Positions 1-6,684 of a DNA stretch of 21,023 nucleotides are shown in pieces. The translations under genes were made by a program, and so were the position numbers. This DNA comes from Alphaproteobacteria bacterium (GTDB lineage Bacteria > Pseudomonadota > Alphaproteobacteria > SMXP01), in NCBI GenBank assembly GCA_028280675.1, contig JANQLI010000055.1, forward strand, positions 1 to 21,023, given 5' to 3'. Each line of letters begins with the position of its first letter. Position 1 is the first letter of the stretch. A model generated the notes under the pieces. It did no database searches. It saw only the letters and a list, made by a program, of their open reading frames with translations, and was not told where the DNA came from.

Positions 1-423
1 TGCTGCGCGATCCAGGGGTCGGTCCAGAGCATATCGGTTGTGTAACGGGAAAACGGCTCTGGTTTCCGATTGAATTCATTCAGATCTGAATACACTGCAA
101 ATTGGCTCCTCTCGATACGGTGCAGTCTAGCAGGATCGCTTATTCGCAGTTCACCTTGGGGAACCGGATTCAAGTGAACGCCCGCAACGGACTCTTTCCG
201 GTCATTGCGGTATTCGCTACCAATAACCGTTTCTGGCCGAACTCCAACACTCAGGAGCTCTCATAGACTGGATTGGCGCTTTATACAGCTGCTTGGAAAA
301 GGCCACGCTGCCGTCGACGGTTGCAAGCCCCCGCAACCAATTTTCTGTCTTTAGTTCTTTATAATTGGACTGCTTGATAAGTATGATTCTACGAATGTGT
401 AGAGGTGTTTTATAGTGATGTAG
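1..423 (-). pseudogene. Frameshifted coding remnant, product not recognised, runs off left edge
   Basis: Read on the minus strand, two open frames join end to end. The first is open from 423 to 220 (68 codons) and includes residues KELKTENWLRGLATVDGSVA. The second is open from 260 to 3 and includes SRYTTDMLWTDPWIAQ just before the window edge. They overlap at 220-260, so one frame change there would make a continuous protein of about 130 residues. Both stretches have protein-like composition. The first frame has no ATG, which suggests the 5' end is also damaged. An alternative is a short intact gene starting at a GTG at 95, which has AGGAG ten bases upstream. The DMLWTDPWIA stretch vaguely recalls the N-terminus of some SAM-dependent methyltransferases, but that is only an impression. 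A sequencing error at about 220-260 would give the same picture. Confidence 0.4.
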
Positions 424-659
424 CTATGCAATGTCATTGTCATTTAACAGTATCTTTAAACTGAATTTTCAAGTTCTAAAGTTGTTAAAGCAGCTAACTC
501 CGAAATCCAGCTTTTAGCAATCTTAAATAAAGATAAGATATGTTCAGTAAACGAAATTGTTGGAATGCTTTCATTCTGCAATCCTCTAGATAGAGAAGTT
601 TGTATAAATTCAATTTTCTAGATCCAACAGCTCATAGAACGATATACCAAACCTCCATA
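424..659. other. A+T-rich intergenic stretch without a clear gene
   Basis: The A+T-rich composition begins near 340, differs sharply from the genes on the right, and continues to the MarR promoter. No ORF with both a start codon and a ribosome binding site is convincing. A plus-strand frame is open from 460 to 621 without a proper start. On the minus strand a 26-codon ORF near 500-580 has AGAGGA upstream, but it is too short to trust. The stretch may be decayed or horizontally acquired DNA next to the remnant on its left. Confidence 0.4.
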
Positions 660-688
660 TTGACAACTAATTGTCAAAAAGGTAATAA
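660..688 (+). promoter_or_regulatory. Promoter with overlapping MarR-type operator
   Basis: The sequence TTGACAA-ctaa-TTGTCAA (660-677) is a perfect 7-bp inverted repeat with a 4-base centre. Its left arm contains a consensus -35 box TTGACA (660-665). After 17 bp follows a good -10 box, TAATAA (683-688), 22 bases before the marR-like start codon at 710. Inverted repeats of this form are typical MarR-family operators, so autorepression by the protein encoded just downstream is the natural inference. Confidence 0.8.
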
Positions 689-709
689 GTAGTCATATGG
701 AGTTTTGAT

Positions 710-1156
710 ATGAGTCACACTGATGCTGGCGCTGCCTTTACCGATCTTGTTCTCGAGGTCTTCCGTCTGAACGGTCTTCTCTTGGATGAAGGCGATCGTC
801 TTACGGCCGACCTTGGTCTGACCAGTTCCCGTTGGCAGGTCTTAGGGGCGATAGGCGACCGCCCGCTTCCTGTTCCGTATATCGCGCGGGATATGGGGCT
901 TACGCGTCAAGGCGTTCAGAAAATGGTCAATATCCTCAAGAGCGAGGGGTTGGTCGCGTTCCAGGACAACCCCCACCACAAAGCGTCGAAACTGGTTGCC
1001 TTAACTGCCGAAGGCCGGAAACGGCTCTCGGCCATAGGCGATATCCAGACAGACTGGGCCAATGGGATCGCCGCAGAGCACGCCGTTGACGGTCTCAGGC
1101 ACGCCTTGCGCGTCATCTGTGACCTGCGCAGCACCATTGAGAGGAAACGGTCATGA
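710..1156 (+). CDS. MarR-family transcriptional regulator
   Basis: This 148-residue winged helix-turn-helix regulator has the usual MarR length. The region LTSSRWQVLGAI (about 36-47) leads into the DNA-binding helices, PYIARDMGLTRQGVQKMVNI (about 56-75), and the wing and following strand NPHHKASKLVALTAEGRKRL. MarR proteins act as dimers, usually as repressors released by small aromatic or oxidising ligands; the ligand here is unknown. The start has a TGGAG-type ribosome binding site at 698-702. The perfect inverted repeat over the promoter implies autoregulation. The stop codon overlaps the start of the next gene (ATGA), so the regulator and the two membrane proteins form one operon and the membrane proteins are the likely regulated output. 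Confidence 0.9.
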   Translation: MSHTDAGAAFTDLVLEVFRLNGLLLDEGDRLTADLGLTSSRWQVLGAIGDRPLPVPYIARDMGLTRQGVQKMVNILKSEGLVAFQDNPHHKASKLVALTAEGRKRLSAIGDIQTDWANGIAAEHAVDGLRHALRVICDLRSTIERKRS

Positions 1157-1641
1157 CTCTGAAGGTGTTGAAGGTTTTTCATATCGTTGCGCTTTGCGTT
1201 TTCGTTGGCAGTATCCCTGCACATATCGTCCTGGGCGGTTTGGCGCAGTCCAGCCAGGGCGCGGAGAGTTTTGCCGCTTTGCATCAGGCGAAATATGCTT
1301 TGACGGTTGGGCTCACGGGCGCTGGCATTGCTGTCACCGTGGTGTCGGGGATTTTGCTTATGCTGTCGAGGCGCGCACTGCTTCGGACACGATGGTTGCG
1401 CCTAAAGCTGTTTCTGATGGCGATCATCGTTTTTAACGGCGCCGCCATTTTGACGCCTTTAGCGGAGCAAATGAAAGACATGGCCTTGCTGGCCATTGAT
1501 ACCGGGGTGCTCTCATCCAACTTTCATAACTTGGAGAACCGGGAATCGTTTGCGGGCGCCATCAATCTGCTTTTGATCCTGACCGTTCTTGTTCTGTCGG
1601 TTGTCAAGCCGCCTCTCCGGTGGGTGTCGCGGGAGGCATAG
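1153..1641 (+). CDS. DUF2269-like integral membrane protein (first copy)
   Basis: The 162-residue protein has four predicted membrane segments at about 4-28, 50-71, 83-103 and 134-151. The opening LKVLKVFHIVALCVFVGS, with a histidine inside the first helix, resembles the DUF2269 family of predicted membrane proteins. No biochemical function is established for that family. The start codon overlaps the marR-like stop (ATGA), which indicates translational coupling, and the next gene begins one base after its stop. A conserved helix-borne His could mean cofactor or metal binding, but this is not shown. Expression is presumably controlled by the MarR-type protein. Confidence 0.7.
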   Translation: MTLKVLKVFHIVALCVFVGSIPAHIVLGGLAQSSQGAESFAALHQAKYALTVGLTGAGIAVTVVSGILLMLSRRALLRTRWLRLKLFLMAIIVFNGAAILTPLAEQMKDMALLAIDTGVLSSNFHNLENRESFAGAINLLLILTVLVLSVVKPPLRWVSREA

Positions 1642-1642
1642 G

Positions 1643-2242
1643 ATGGATGTTTTCTCTTTACTCCGCTTTGCGCACCTGATCGGGGTGACGCTCATGGGGG
1701 CGGGGTTAATCGGTGTCTTTGTTTGCGATATGCGGTCTCGCCAGACACAAGATCTGAAGCTTTTCGGCCAATTGGTGTCCCTGATCGCCTTGTTTTATGA
1801 CGGTGTTGTGGTGCCCGGCGCGCTCATATTGCTTGCCAGCGGAACCTGGTTGATCATCGACTACTATGATGGCTGGGCGTTTCTCGAAATACCGTGGCTG
1901 ACCGGTATGGTGGCGCTTTTTCTGTTTGAGTTTATCGAGGGCAATACTGTCACCCGTCTGTTCTTTATGCGATTGCGGCGGCTGACGAAGGACGCAATGC
2001 AGCAAGGCGATTGGACACAGGAACTTATAAAGGCGCGTGGAGAGCAGCTTGCGTCCTTTACGCATTTTCTGGACATCCCAATGCTCTTGGTCATCGTCTC
2101 GCTTGGTGCGCTCCGGCCTGATACCTGGACGTATTTCCTAATTGGATCGGCCTTGGCCATCGCCGTCGCGACGATCTTGAATATTTGGGTGCCGAAGCTC
2201 TATCCCTGGTCTGCGGAAAACGCTTCAGCAAAGCTTTTATAG
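1643..2242 (+). CDS. DUF2269-like integral membrane protein (second copy)
   Basis: The 199-residue protein has about five hydrophobic segments (near 4-27, 44-72, 84-98, 143-156 and 163-183). A hydrophilic loop at about 105-140 contains a basic RLRRLTKDAM stretch. The start FSLLRFAHLIGVTLMGAGLI again puts a histidine in helix 1, as in the preceding gene, so the two are probably distant paralogues acting together. I chose the ATG at 1643, one base after the upstream stop, with GGGAGG about six bases before it. An upstream in-frame ATG at 1589 would add 18 residues of non-membrane sequence overlapping the previous gene and is unlikely. It is the last gene of the MarR operon and is followed by a terminator at 2343-2372. 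Confidence 0.7.
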   Translation: MDVFSLLRFAHLIGVTLMGAGLIGVFVCDMRSRQTQDLKLFGQLVSLIALFYDGVVVPGALILLASGTWLIIDYYDGWAFLEIPWLTGMVALFLFEFIEGNTVTRLFFMRLRRLTKDAMQQGDWTQELIKARGEQLASFTHFLDIPMLLVIVSLGALRPDTWTYFLIGSALAIAVATILNIWVPKLYPWSAENASAKLL

Positions 2243-2342
2243 GGGGAATGATCTCGGAAGTGCTTTATTCGTTTGGTTGAGAGCACTGGTTTTCGCGCTT
2301 GGCTCGCCAACAACAGTGCAGCGGCCAAAATCGCTTAACATC

Positions 2343-2372
2343 AAAAAAGCCCAGACTTTGTCTGGGCTTTTT
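2343..2372. terminator. Bidirectional rho-independent terminator
   Basis: An 8-bp perfect stem GCCCAGAC / GTCTGGGC (2349-2356 and 2360-2367) closes a TTT loop. It has six A before it and five T after it. It sits between the converging MarR operon and the YeeE/YedE genes and can terminate both. Confidence 0.9.
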
Positions 2373-2392
2373 GTGGCGAAGCACGGGAGTGT

Positions 2393-2965
2393 TTAGGATG
2401 CTTTACGCAGTGCTTTCGGCAGGGCGAACGCAATGCCCATCAATAATACAGACAATAGAAGTGCAAGCGCTGGTCCTGGTAAGGCATCGACCAAGTGTCC
2501 AAATTTTTCATTTGTTGTTGCGGCAAGTGTGACCTTCCCGCCGAACAGATTATCGAGAAGGCCAGTGGCGCTGATAGCCCCATGGGTGAGGGTGTAGGCG
2601 AAAGCCCCGATAAGGCCGCCTATTACGAAGACGATCCCATCGATTCGCCCCGTCGCGGCTGCGCCAATACCTGTGCCTGGACAGTAGCCAGCAATCGCAA
2701 AGCCCACACCCAATAACGCACCGCCAATCACAACCCCTATGTAGGATGCCTTCACAGACAGATTCCCAGCATCAAGCAACCCAACCGATAATCCTAAGAA
2801 GAGGAGGGCGGAGGCAAAACCGATTGCAAAGAGAATGACTTTCATGAGGTGCAAATCTTTCAGGCGCACCATGTTGATGATGTATTGCGGGTTTGTTGCG
2901 CCAACGCGATTCAGCGCAAAGCCAAACGCAGTCCCGATGACAATGGCAAGAATAATGTCGAGCAT
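2393..2965 (-). CDS. YeeE/YedE family membrane protein (sulfur-transport type), second subunit
   Basis: The 190-residue, very hydrophobic protein carries the YeeE/YedE (Sulf_transp) signature GYCPGTGIGAAATGRIDG at about 93-110, with Cys95. Conserved cysteines in this family pass sulfur species such as thiosulfate through the membrane (known from TsuA). I chose the start at 2965, preceded by AAAGGAG at good spacing. A longer in-frame ORF to 3019 would overlap the upstream gene and add a non-membrane tail. Its start lies one base after the stop of the first YeeE/YedE gene, so the two half-size proteins are co-translated and probably assemble together. The exact substrate (thiosulfate, sulfide or other sulfur compound) cannot be read from sequence. 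Confidence 0.85.
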   Translation of the reverse strand: MLDIILAIVIGTAFGFALNRVGATNPQYIINMVRLKDLHLMKVILFAIGFASALLFLGLSVGLLDAGNLSVKASYIGVVIGGALLGVGFAIAGYCPGTGIGAAATGRIDGIVFVIGGLIGAFAYTLTHGAISATGLLDNLFGGKVTLAATTNEKFGHLVDALPGPALALLLSVLLMGIAFALPKALRKAS

Positions 2966-2966
2966 G

Positions 2967-3539
2967 TTAAGCTCCTTTCTTTTTATACAGAAGAAATGCG
3001 ACGGGCAGGGCGGCGGCAAACAACCCTACAGAAAAAAGGTATCCTGAGACGGCCGTTTGCATCATGCCGCTCATCATATGACCGCTTGTACAACCGCCTG
3101 CGAGGCGTGCGCCAAAAAGCACTATGAAACCCGACACAAAGACGGCCAGGAGACGCAATCCGTGTGAGTCTCCGATGTGTGTTCGCCACACGTCAGGCAT
3201 GATCGTGTCATTGTTGTCTGGGCGGTCTCCACCAAGACGCGACGAGAGAAATGCGCCAAATGCCATGGCGATGACAAAGATGAAGCTATAGTTCAGTGGA
3301 TTGGCGGCGTTCTTGGCGTATTTTCCGCCGCTTTTATTTAAATAGGCGTTCGGTGAGGCATATCCCGTTTTTGTCGAACTGTCTTCTTGGATGATCGTCG
3401 GATCGACCATCTCCCAGATCATGGCGTCTAAGATAACGAATTGCGTGGAGACTCCAATTGGCTTCACGAAAGCAACTGCCATCAGAAAGACCGCGCCAAG
3501 TAGAAGGCCGCCCTGTAACCAGGGGAGAATACGAGGCAT
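2967..3539 (-). CDS. YeeE/YedE family membrane protein (sulfur-transport type), first subunit
   Basis: The 190-residue membrane protein has the family motif GARLAGGCTSGHMMSGM at about 143-159, with Cys150 in the typical position. The N-terminal helix (about 8-28) is followed by a hydrophilic loop at about 43-82 rich in Asn, Lys and Ser, probably outside the membrane, and then further helices. Half-size YeeE/YedE pairs of this kind lie next to BigR-type regulators in several proteobacteria, and here the divergent gene is such a regulator. The ribosome binding site is AAGGAAA shortly before the ATG at 3539. Regulation probably comes from the shared A+T-rich region 3540-3617. Confidence 0.85.
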   Translation of the reverse strand: MPRILPWLQGGLLLGAVFLMAVAFVKPIGVSTQFVILDAMIWEMVDPTIIQEDSSTKTGYASPNAYLNKSGGKYAKNAANPLNYSFIFVIAMAFGAFLSSRLGGDRPDNNDTIMPDVWRTHIGDSHGLRLLAVFVSGFIVLFGARLAGGCTSGHMMSGMMQTAVSGYLFSVGLFAAALPVAFLLYKKKGA

Positions 3540-3617
3540 TGTCAGTTTCCTTTCCTAACTTGATTTTGCTTACAATTTAGATAATAATAAATTTAGAATA
3601 ATATAAAATGAGAAAAT
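3540..3617. promoter_or_regulatory. Divergent A+T-rich promoter region with a direct repeat
   Basis: This 78-bp gap must drive both the yeeE-like genes (minus) and the arsR-like gene (plus). An AATTTAGA direct repeat lies at 3574-3581 and 3590-3597 with a 16-bp period. For the plus strand, TTGATT (3560-3565) and TAATAA (3582-3587), 16 bp apart, form a plausible promoter. A+T-rich sites between regulator and YeeE genes fit known BigR-type control. The exact operator is my inference. Confidence 0.45.
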
Positions 3618-3929
3618 ATGTCGCACATGAAAAAAGTTGATCGCGAGGCCTTACAAGAGGCGACGAACACATTGAAATTCTTATCAAATTCAAAGGTATT
3701 GCCGATCTTATGCCGACTGCGTGACGAAGAAGTTTCGGCAGGCGCTTTGGCGGAATTTGCGGATATGTCACCCTCTGCCTTATCGCAGCATTTACGCCGT
3801 TTAAAAGATCAAGGATTGGTCGCGGTCAGGCGCGAGCACCGTGTCATGTATTATCGATTGACCGACGAGAAATTACGAAGACTGACAAAAGTTTTACAGG
3901 AGCTATATTGTCCTGATGATGAAACCTGA
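3618..3929 (+). CDS. ArsR-family regulator of the BigR/SqrR (persulfide-sensing) type
   Basis: The 103-residue winged-helix regulator has a recognition region DMSPSALSQHLRRLKDQGLV at about 49-68, followed by the wing VRREHRVMYYRL. It has only two cysteines, Cys32 (in PILCRLRD) and Cys98 (in ELYCPDDE), 66 residues apart. SqrR of Rhodobacter uses Cys41 and Cys107, the same spacing, to sense persulfides through a polysulfide bridge. The classic ArsR metal motif ELCVCDL is absent. BigR/SqrR proteins repress sulfide-detoxification and YeeE/YedE genes, which fits the divergent neighbours. The start could also be the ATG at 3627; neither has a strong ribosome binding site. The downstream dehydrogenase gene is probably in the same transcript. 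Confidence 0.85.
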   Translation: MSHMKKVDREALQEATNTLKFLSNSKVLPILCRLRDEEVSAGALAEFADMSPSALSQHLRRLKDQGLVAVRREHRVMYYRLTDEKLRRLTKVLQELYCPDDET

Positions 3930-3966
3930 CATGATGAACGCGCTTACACATCGGTGGGGGGAATCT

Positions 3967-5541
3967 ATGTTACGCAGACTTTTTTCAATCGTTGTTTTTT
4001 TAGGGTGCAGTTTTGTATCGCTGACGCATGCGCCTCAATCAGGGTCTGCGCAAGGATTTGATCCGGCGACGGTGGATTGGGAAAAGCTCGCGAAAATTCC
4101 TATGCGAGATGGGTTCATTACCCTCTACAACGACAATTGCGCTGTGTGTCATGGAGAAGACTTACAAGGAGCGCCTTTAGGCACGCCTCTTGTGGGGATG
4201 GCGTTAAGGCATGGTGATACGGTCGAAGAGATTGCAGATAGCATTGCGACTGGATTTGAAGAAACAGGCATGCCGCCATGGGCGGAAACGCTGCGTGAAA
4301 GTCAAATATGGAATCTTGCTCTCTATGTTGCCGAGCAACGTCAGGGCACAACTATTCTTGATAAGCGCAAAGATATTCCACTCGACATTCCACAAGGTGT
4401 TGTCGAAACTGAACAATATAACTTTCGCATTGAAACAATCGCGACAGGGCTAGATCCCATGCCGTTTTCGATTGCGCCAATGCCTGATGGGCGCATTTTT
4501 CTCTCCGAGCGTATGCGCGGTTTAAGTATCATTGAGAAAGACGGCGAGACATCAGGGCTGATTTTGGGAACGCCAGCGGTCTATGATGATTCCGGCATGT
4601 TCCTCGGGCAAGTGCAAGGATTGGGTTGGATGCTTGATGTGGCTTTGCATCCTGATTACGAAGAAAACGGCTGGATTTATATTCACCATACGGATCGTTG
4701 CGCGCAGTGTAATGACCTGAGTGAACGCTCCGGGCGCCCTGTATCGATGAACCGCCTTATTCGCGGGCGCATTAAAGATGGTGTGTGGGTGGACGAAGAG
4801 GTCATTTGGTCGGTTGGCAAAGAGCTCTATACCGGCACGTCCGATCTTGCGGCGGGCGGGCGCATCGCTTTTGATGATAAGGGCTACGTCTATATCAGCA
4901 CGGGCATGAAGGACACGCTCGACTTTATGGGCATTCAAGATCTCGATAAGCCACATGGGAAAATCATGCGTTTACATGATGATGGACGCATTCCTGACGA
5001 CAATCCTTTTGTCGATTCGCCTGGCGCGGAAGCAGTGTGGACATACGGGCATCGTTCTTCCCAAGGATTAGAATTTAACCCGCGTACCGGCGATCTATGG
5101 AATTCGGAAATGGGTCCGCGCGGCGGGGACGAGTTAAACCGGCTTGTGCGCGGTGGCAATTACGGTTGGCCCGTCTTTACAAAAGGGGTGAATTATGATG
5201 GCCGTCCCGTTGATGTGGCGGATCAGCTTGGCCTGACATTGCGCGAAGAGGATGCGATCTTTCCCGTTTTGGATATGACGCCATCGCCAGCTATCAGCAG
5301 TTTTATTTTCTATCAAGGCGATGAGTTCCCAAAATGGCAAAATAACATCTTGATAGGCACGTTGCGGGCAACGGATCTCATGCGTTTCGTCATTGAAGAC
5401 GATCAAGTCGTTCACAAGGAAACTTTACTCGAAAATATTGTGCGTTTTCGTGATCTTGAGTTGGGGCCCAACGGTGAGCTTTTTGTGCTGGTTGAACACG
5501 CAAGTGGCGGGCAGATCTTGCGTTTATCGCCAGCAGACTAA
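3967..5541 (+). CDS. Secreted cytochrome c / PQQ-type sugar dehydrogenase fusion
   Basis: The 524-residue protein starts with a signal peptide (about 1-29). A c-type cytochrome domain follows, with the heme motif CAVCH at 58-62 and a likely axial Met102 in TGMPPW. The rest is a six-bladed soluble glucose/sorbosone dehydrogenase-type propeller: LDVALHPDY (about 223-231), GGRIAFDDKGYVYISTG, YGHRSSQGL (about 360-368), GPRGGDEL (about 383-390) and NYGWP. It would oxidise a sugar or related alcohol in the periplasm and pass electrons through its own heme. The ATG at 3967 has a GGGGGG ribosome binding site; an upstream ATG at 3916 would spoil the signal peptide. A short insertion at about 244-260 carries an extra CAQC without heme His. 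The start lies 37 bp after the ArsR-like gene, suggesting co-regulation. The substrate is unknown. Confidence 0.85.
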   Translation: MLRRLFSIVVFLGCSFVSLTHAPQSGSAQGFDPATVDWEKLAKIPMRDGFITLYNDNCAVCHGEDLQGAPLGTPLVGMALRHGDTVEEIADSIATGFEETGMPPWAETLRESQIWNLALYVAEQRQGTTILDKRKDIPLDIPQGVVETEQYNFRIETIATGLDPMPFSIAPMPDGRIFLSERMRGLSIIEKDGETSGLILGTPAVYDDSGMFLGQVQGLGWMLDVALHPDYEENGWIYIHHTDRCAQCNDLSERSGRPVSMNRLIRGRIKDGVWVDEEVIWSVGKELYTGTSDLAAGGRIAFDDKGYVYISTGMKDTLDFMGIQDLDKPHGKIMRLHDDGRIPDDNPFVDSPGAEAVWTYGHRSSQGLEFNPRTGDLWNSEMGPRGGDELNRLVRGGNYGWPVFTKGVNYDGRPVDVADQLGLTLREEDAIFPVLDMTPSPAISSFIFYQGDEFPKWQNNILIGTLRATDLMRFVIEDDQVVHKETLLENIVRFRDLELGPNGELFVLVEHASGGQILRLSPAD

Positions 5542-5748
5542 TGAAAAGCACTTATATTTCAAATAGATAAAAGTAATCAATCGATTGCCTATTTTGGGTT
5601 GATCTAGTCTGCTTATGGTTACGTAGTCTTTACCATCTAAGCTTCACTTAAGGTTGCGCTAAGGCCGATTTAAGTTTTGTGCCCTAAACACAATCTCAAG
5701 TCATCGGATTGCAATCCACAGCGATGTGGAAAAGGAAAGAGAAGTTCA
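5542..5748 (+). promoter_or_regulatory. Leader region before small membrane peptide, with 12-bp palindrome
   Basis: There is no terminator of the usual form directly after the dehydrogenase stop. The region contains a perfect palindrome GGATTGCAATCC (5706-5717) about 30 bases before the small ORF at 5749. This could be an operator or a leader hairpin. I cannot assign a convincing -35/-10 pair, and no gene is visible. Confidence 0.25.
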
Positions 5749-5856
5749 ATGAGTGCGGAAATCATGATTGTTATTTTGGGTGTTTCATTGTCACTGGCTT
5801 TGATTGTCGTGGCGTGTCTCGACCCCCAAGACGAGGCCTTGGCTGAGAACGACTAA
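5749..5856 (+). CDS. Small single-pass membrane protein, 35 residues
   Basis: The ORF encodes 35 residues with a clean hydrophobic helix at about 5-23 (IMIVILGVSLSLALIVVACL), followed by an acidic tail DPQDEALAEND. The ATG has AAGGAAAGAGA at suitable distance, and a strong terminator follows at 5912. A short N-terminus, one helix and an acidic cytoplasmic or periplasmic tail are typical of small accessory subunits or regulators of membrane complexes. I do not recognise the family. The VVAC at the end of the helix looks like a lipobox, but there is no positively charged N-terminus, so lipidation is unlikely. The strong ribosome binding site, the terminator and the membrane pattern together make a real gene likely. 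Confidence 0.6.
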   Translation: MSAEIMIVILGVSLSLALIVVACLDPQDEALAEND

Positions 5857-5911
5857 AGTCCCCCATACCCCCATTTACTTCTCAGAGAGTAATCGGGGCC
5901 TCGTCATGACT

Positions 5912-5947
5912 TACCCCTCGACTTAACGTCGAGGGGTATTGTTGTTT
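5912..5947 (+). terminator. Rho-independent terminator after the small membrane protein gene
   Basis: An 11-bp perfect stem TACCCCTCGAC / GTCGAGGGGTA (5912-5922 and 5928-5938) with a TTAAC loop is followed by TTGTTGTTT. A second, imperfect hairpin (about 5870-5898, CCCC.../...GGGG) lies just before it. The T-rich side is on the plus strand, so it mainly ends the upstream transcript. It abuts the end of the converging phosphatase gene. Confidence 0.85.
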
Positions 5948-6623
5948 AGGGCAGGAGAAGTTTGCGCGTTGCGTCGCCTAACTCATCATAATGACTCATG
6001 AGATGATCGCCGCCGAGGTCTGCTGGTTTGATTTTTGTGTAACCGAAATCCACCACAATAATTGGTATATTCGCCGCCCTAGCGGTTTTCACATCTGTGA
6101 TACTATCCCCAACCATCAATGATTTTTGCGGATCGCCGTTGATGCGTGCAATGGTGGAGAGCAAATGTCCAGGGTCGGGTTTGTAGGCCGGAACGGAATC
6201 CGATCCAAGGACAGCGCTAAAGAGGTGCATCAGATCAAGGTGTTCCAATAACTGCAATGATAATGCTTCAGACTTGTTGGTGCACACAGCGCATTTCACA
6301 CCTTCACCACGTAATGTTTCAATCGCGTCAATCACTCCAGGGAAAGGTTTGCTCTCGACGGCGATATTGGTTCGGTAATAGGCGAGGAATTGTTGAATAT
6401 ACCCTTCAAAATGCGCGGGATCGGGATCGATACCGGACTCGATCAATCCTTGCTCAATCATTTTGCGCGCGCCCTGGCCAACGAAACTCCGCATGACATC
6501 CAAGGTCACAGGAGCTTTTCCCGCATTTTCGAGTACGTGATTGAGCGCATGACACAGATCGGGCGCCGTATCGACCAGCGTTCCATCCAGATCAAAAATC
6601 ACACTGTAGTCTGGGCCAAGCAT
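5946..6623 (-). CDS. gph: Phosphoglycolate phosphatase (HAD family)
   Basis: The 225-residue HAD hydrolase has motif I FDLDGTLVDT (nucleophile Asp11, acid/base Asp13), motif II around CTNKS, the motif III lysine in AYKPDPGHLL and motif IV VGDSITDVKTAR. Length and spacing fit Gph, which removes phosphate from 2-phosphoglycolate formed during DNA repair or oxygenase side reactions. A related sugar-phosphate phosphatase activity (MupP-like) cannot be excluded. I chose the ATG at 6623 because GGAG lies six bases upstream. In-frame ATGs at 6653 and 6650 would add ten or nine residues but lack a ribosome binding site. The DUF6935-like gene lies 61 bp upstream on the same strand and may be cotranscribed. 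Confidence 0.85.
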   Translation of the reverse strand: MLGPDYSVIFDLDGTLVDTAPDLCHALNHVLENAGKAPVTLDVMRSFVGQGARKMIEQGLIESGIDPDPAHFEGYIQQFLAYYRTNIAVESKPFPGVIDAIETLRGEGVKCAVCTNKSEALSLQLLEHLDLMHLFSAVLGSDSVPAYKPDPGHLLSTIARINGDPQKSLMVGDSITDVKTARAANIPIIVVDFGYTKIKPADLGGDHLMSHYDELGDATRKLLLP

Positions 6624-6684
6624 GGCTTTCTCCGCATCATAGGAAAGCATCACTTAGGCGGAATAGAAGGGGTCTGTAAATGTT

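Noticed and set aside
460..621. Plus-strand 53-codon open frame as a gene
   Set aside because: No start codon with a ribosome binding site. It is kept only as a possible remnant in the findings.
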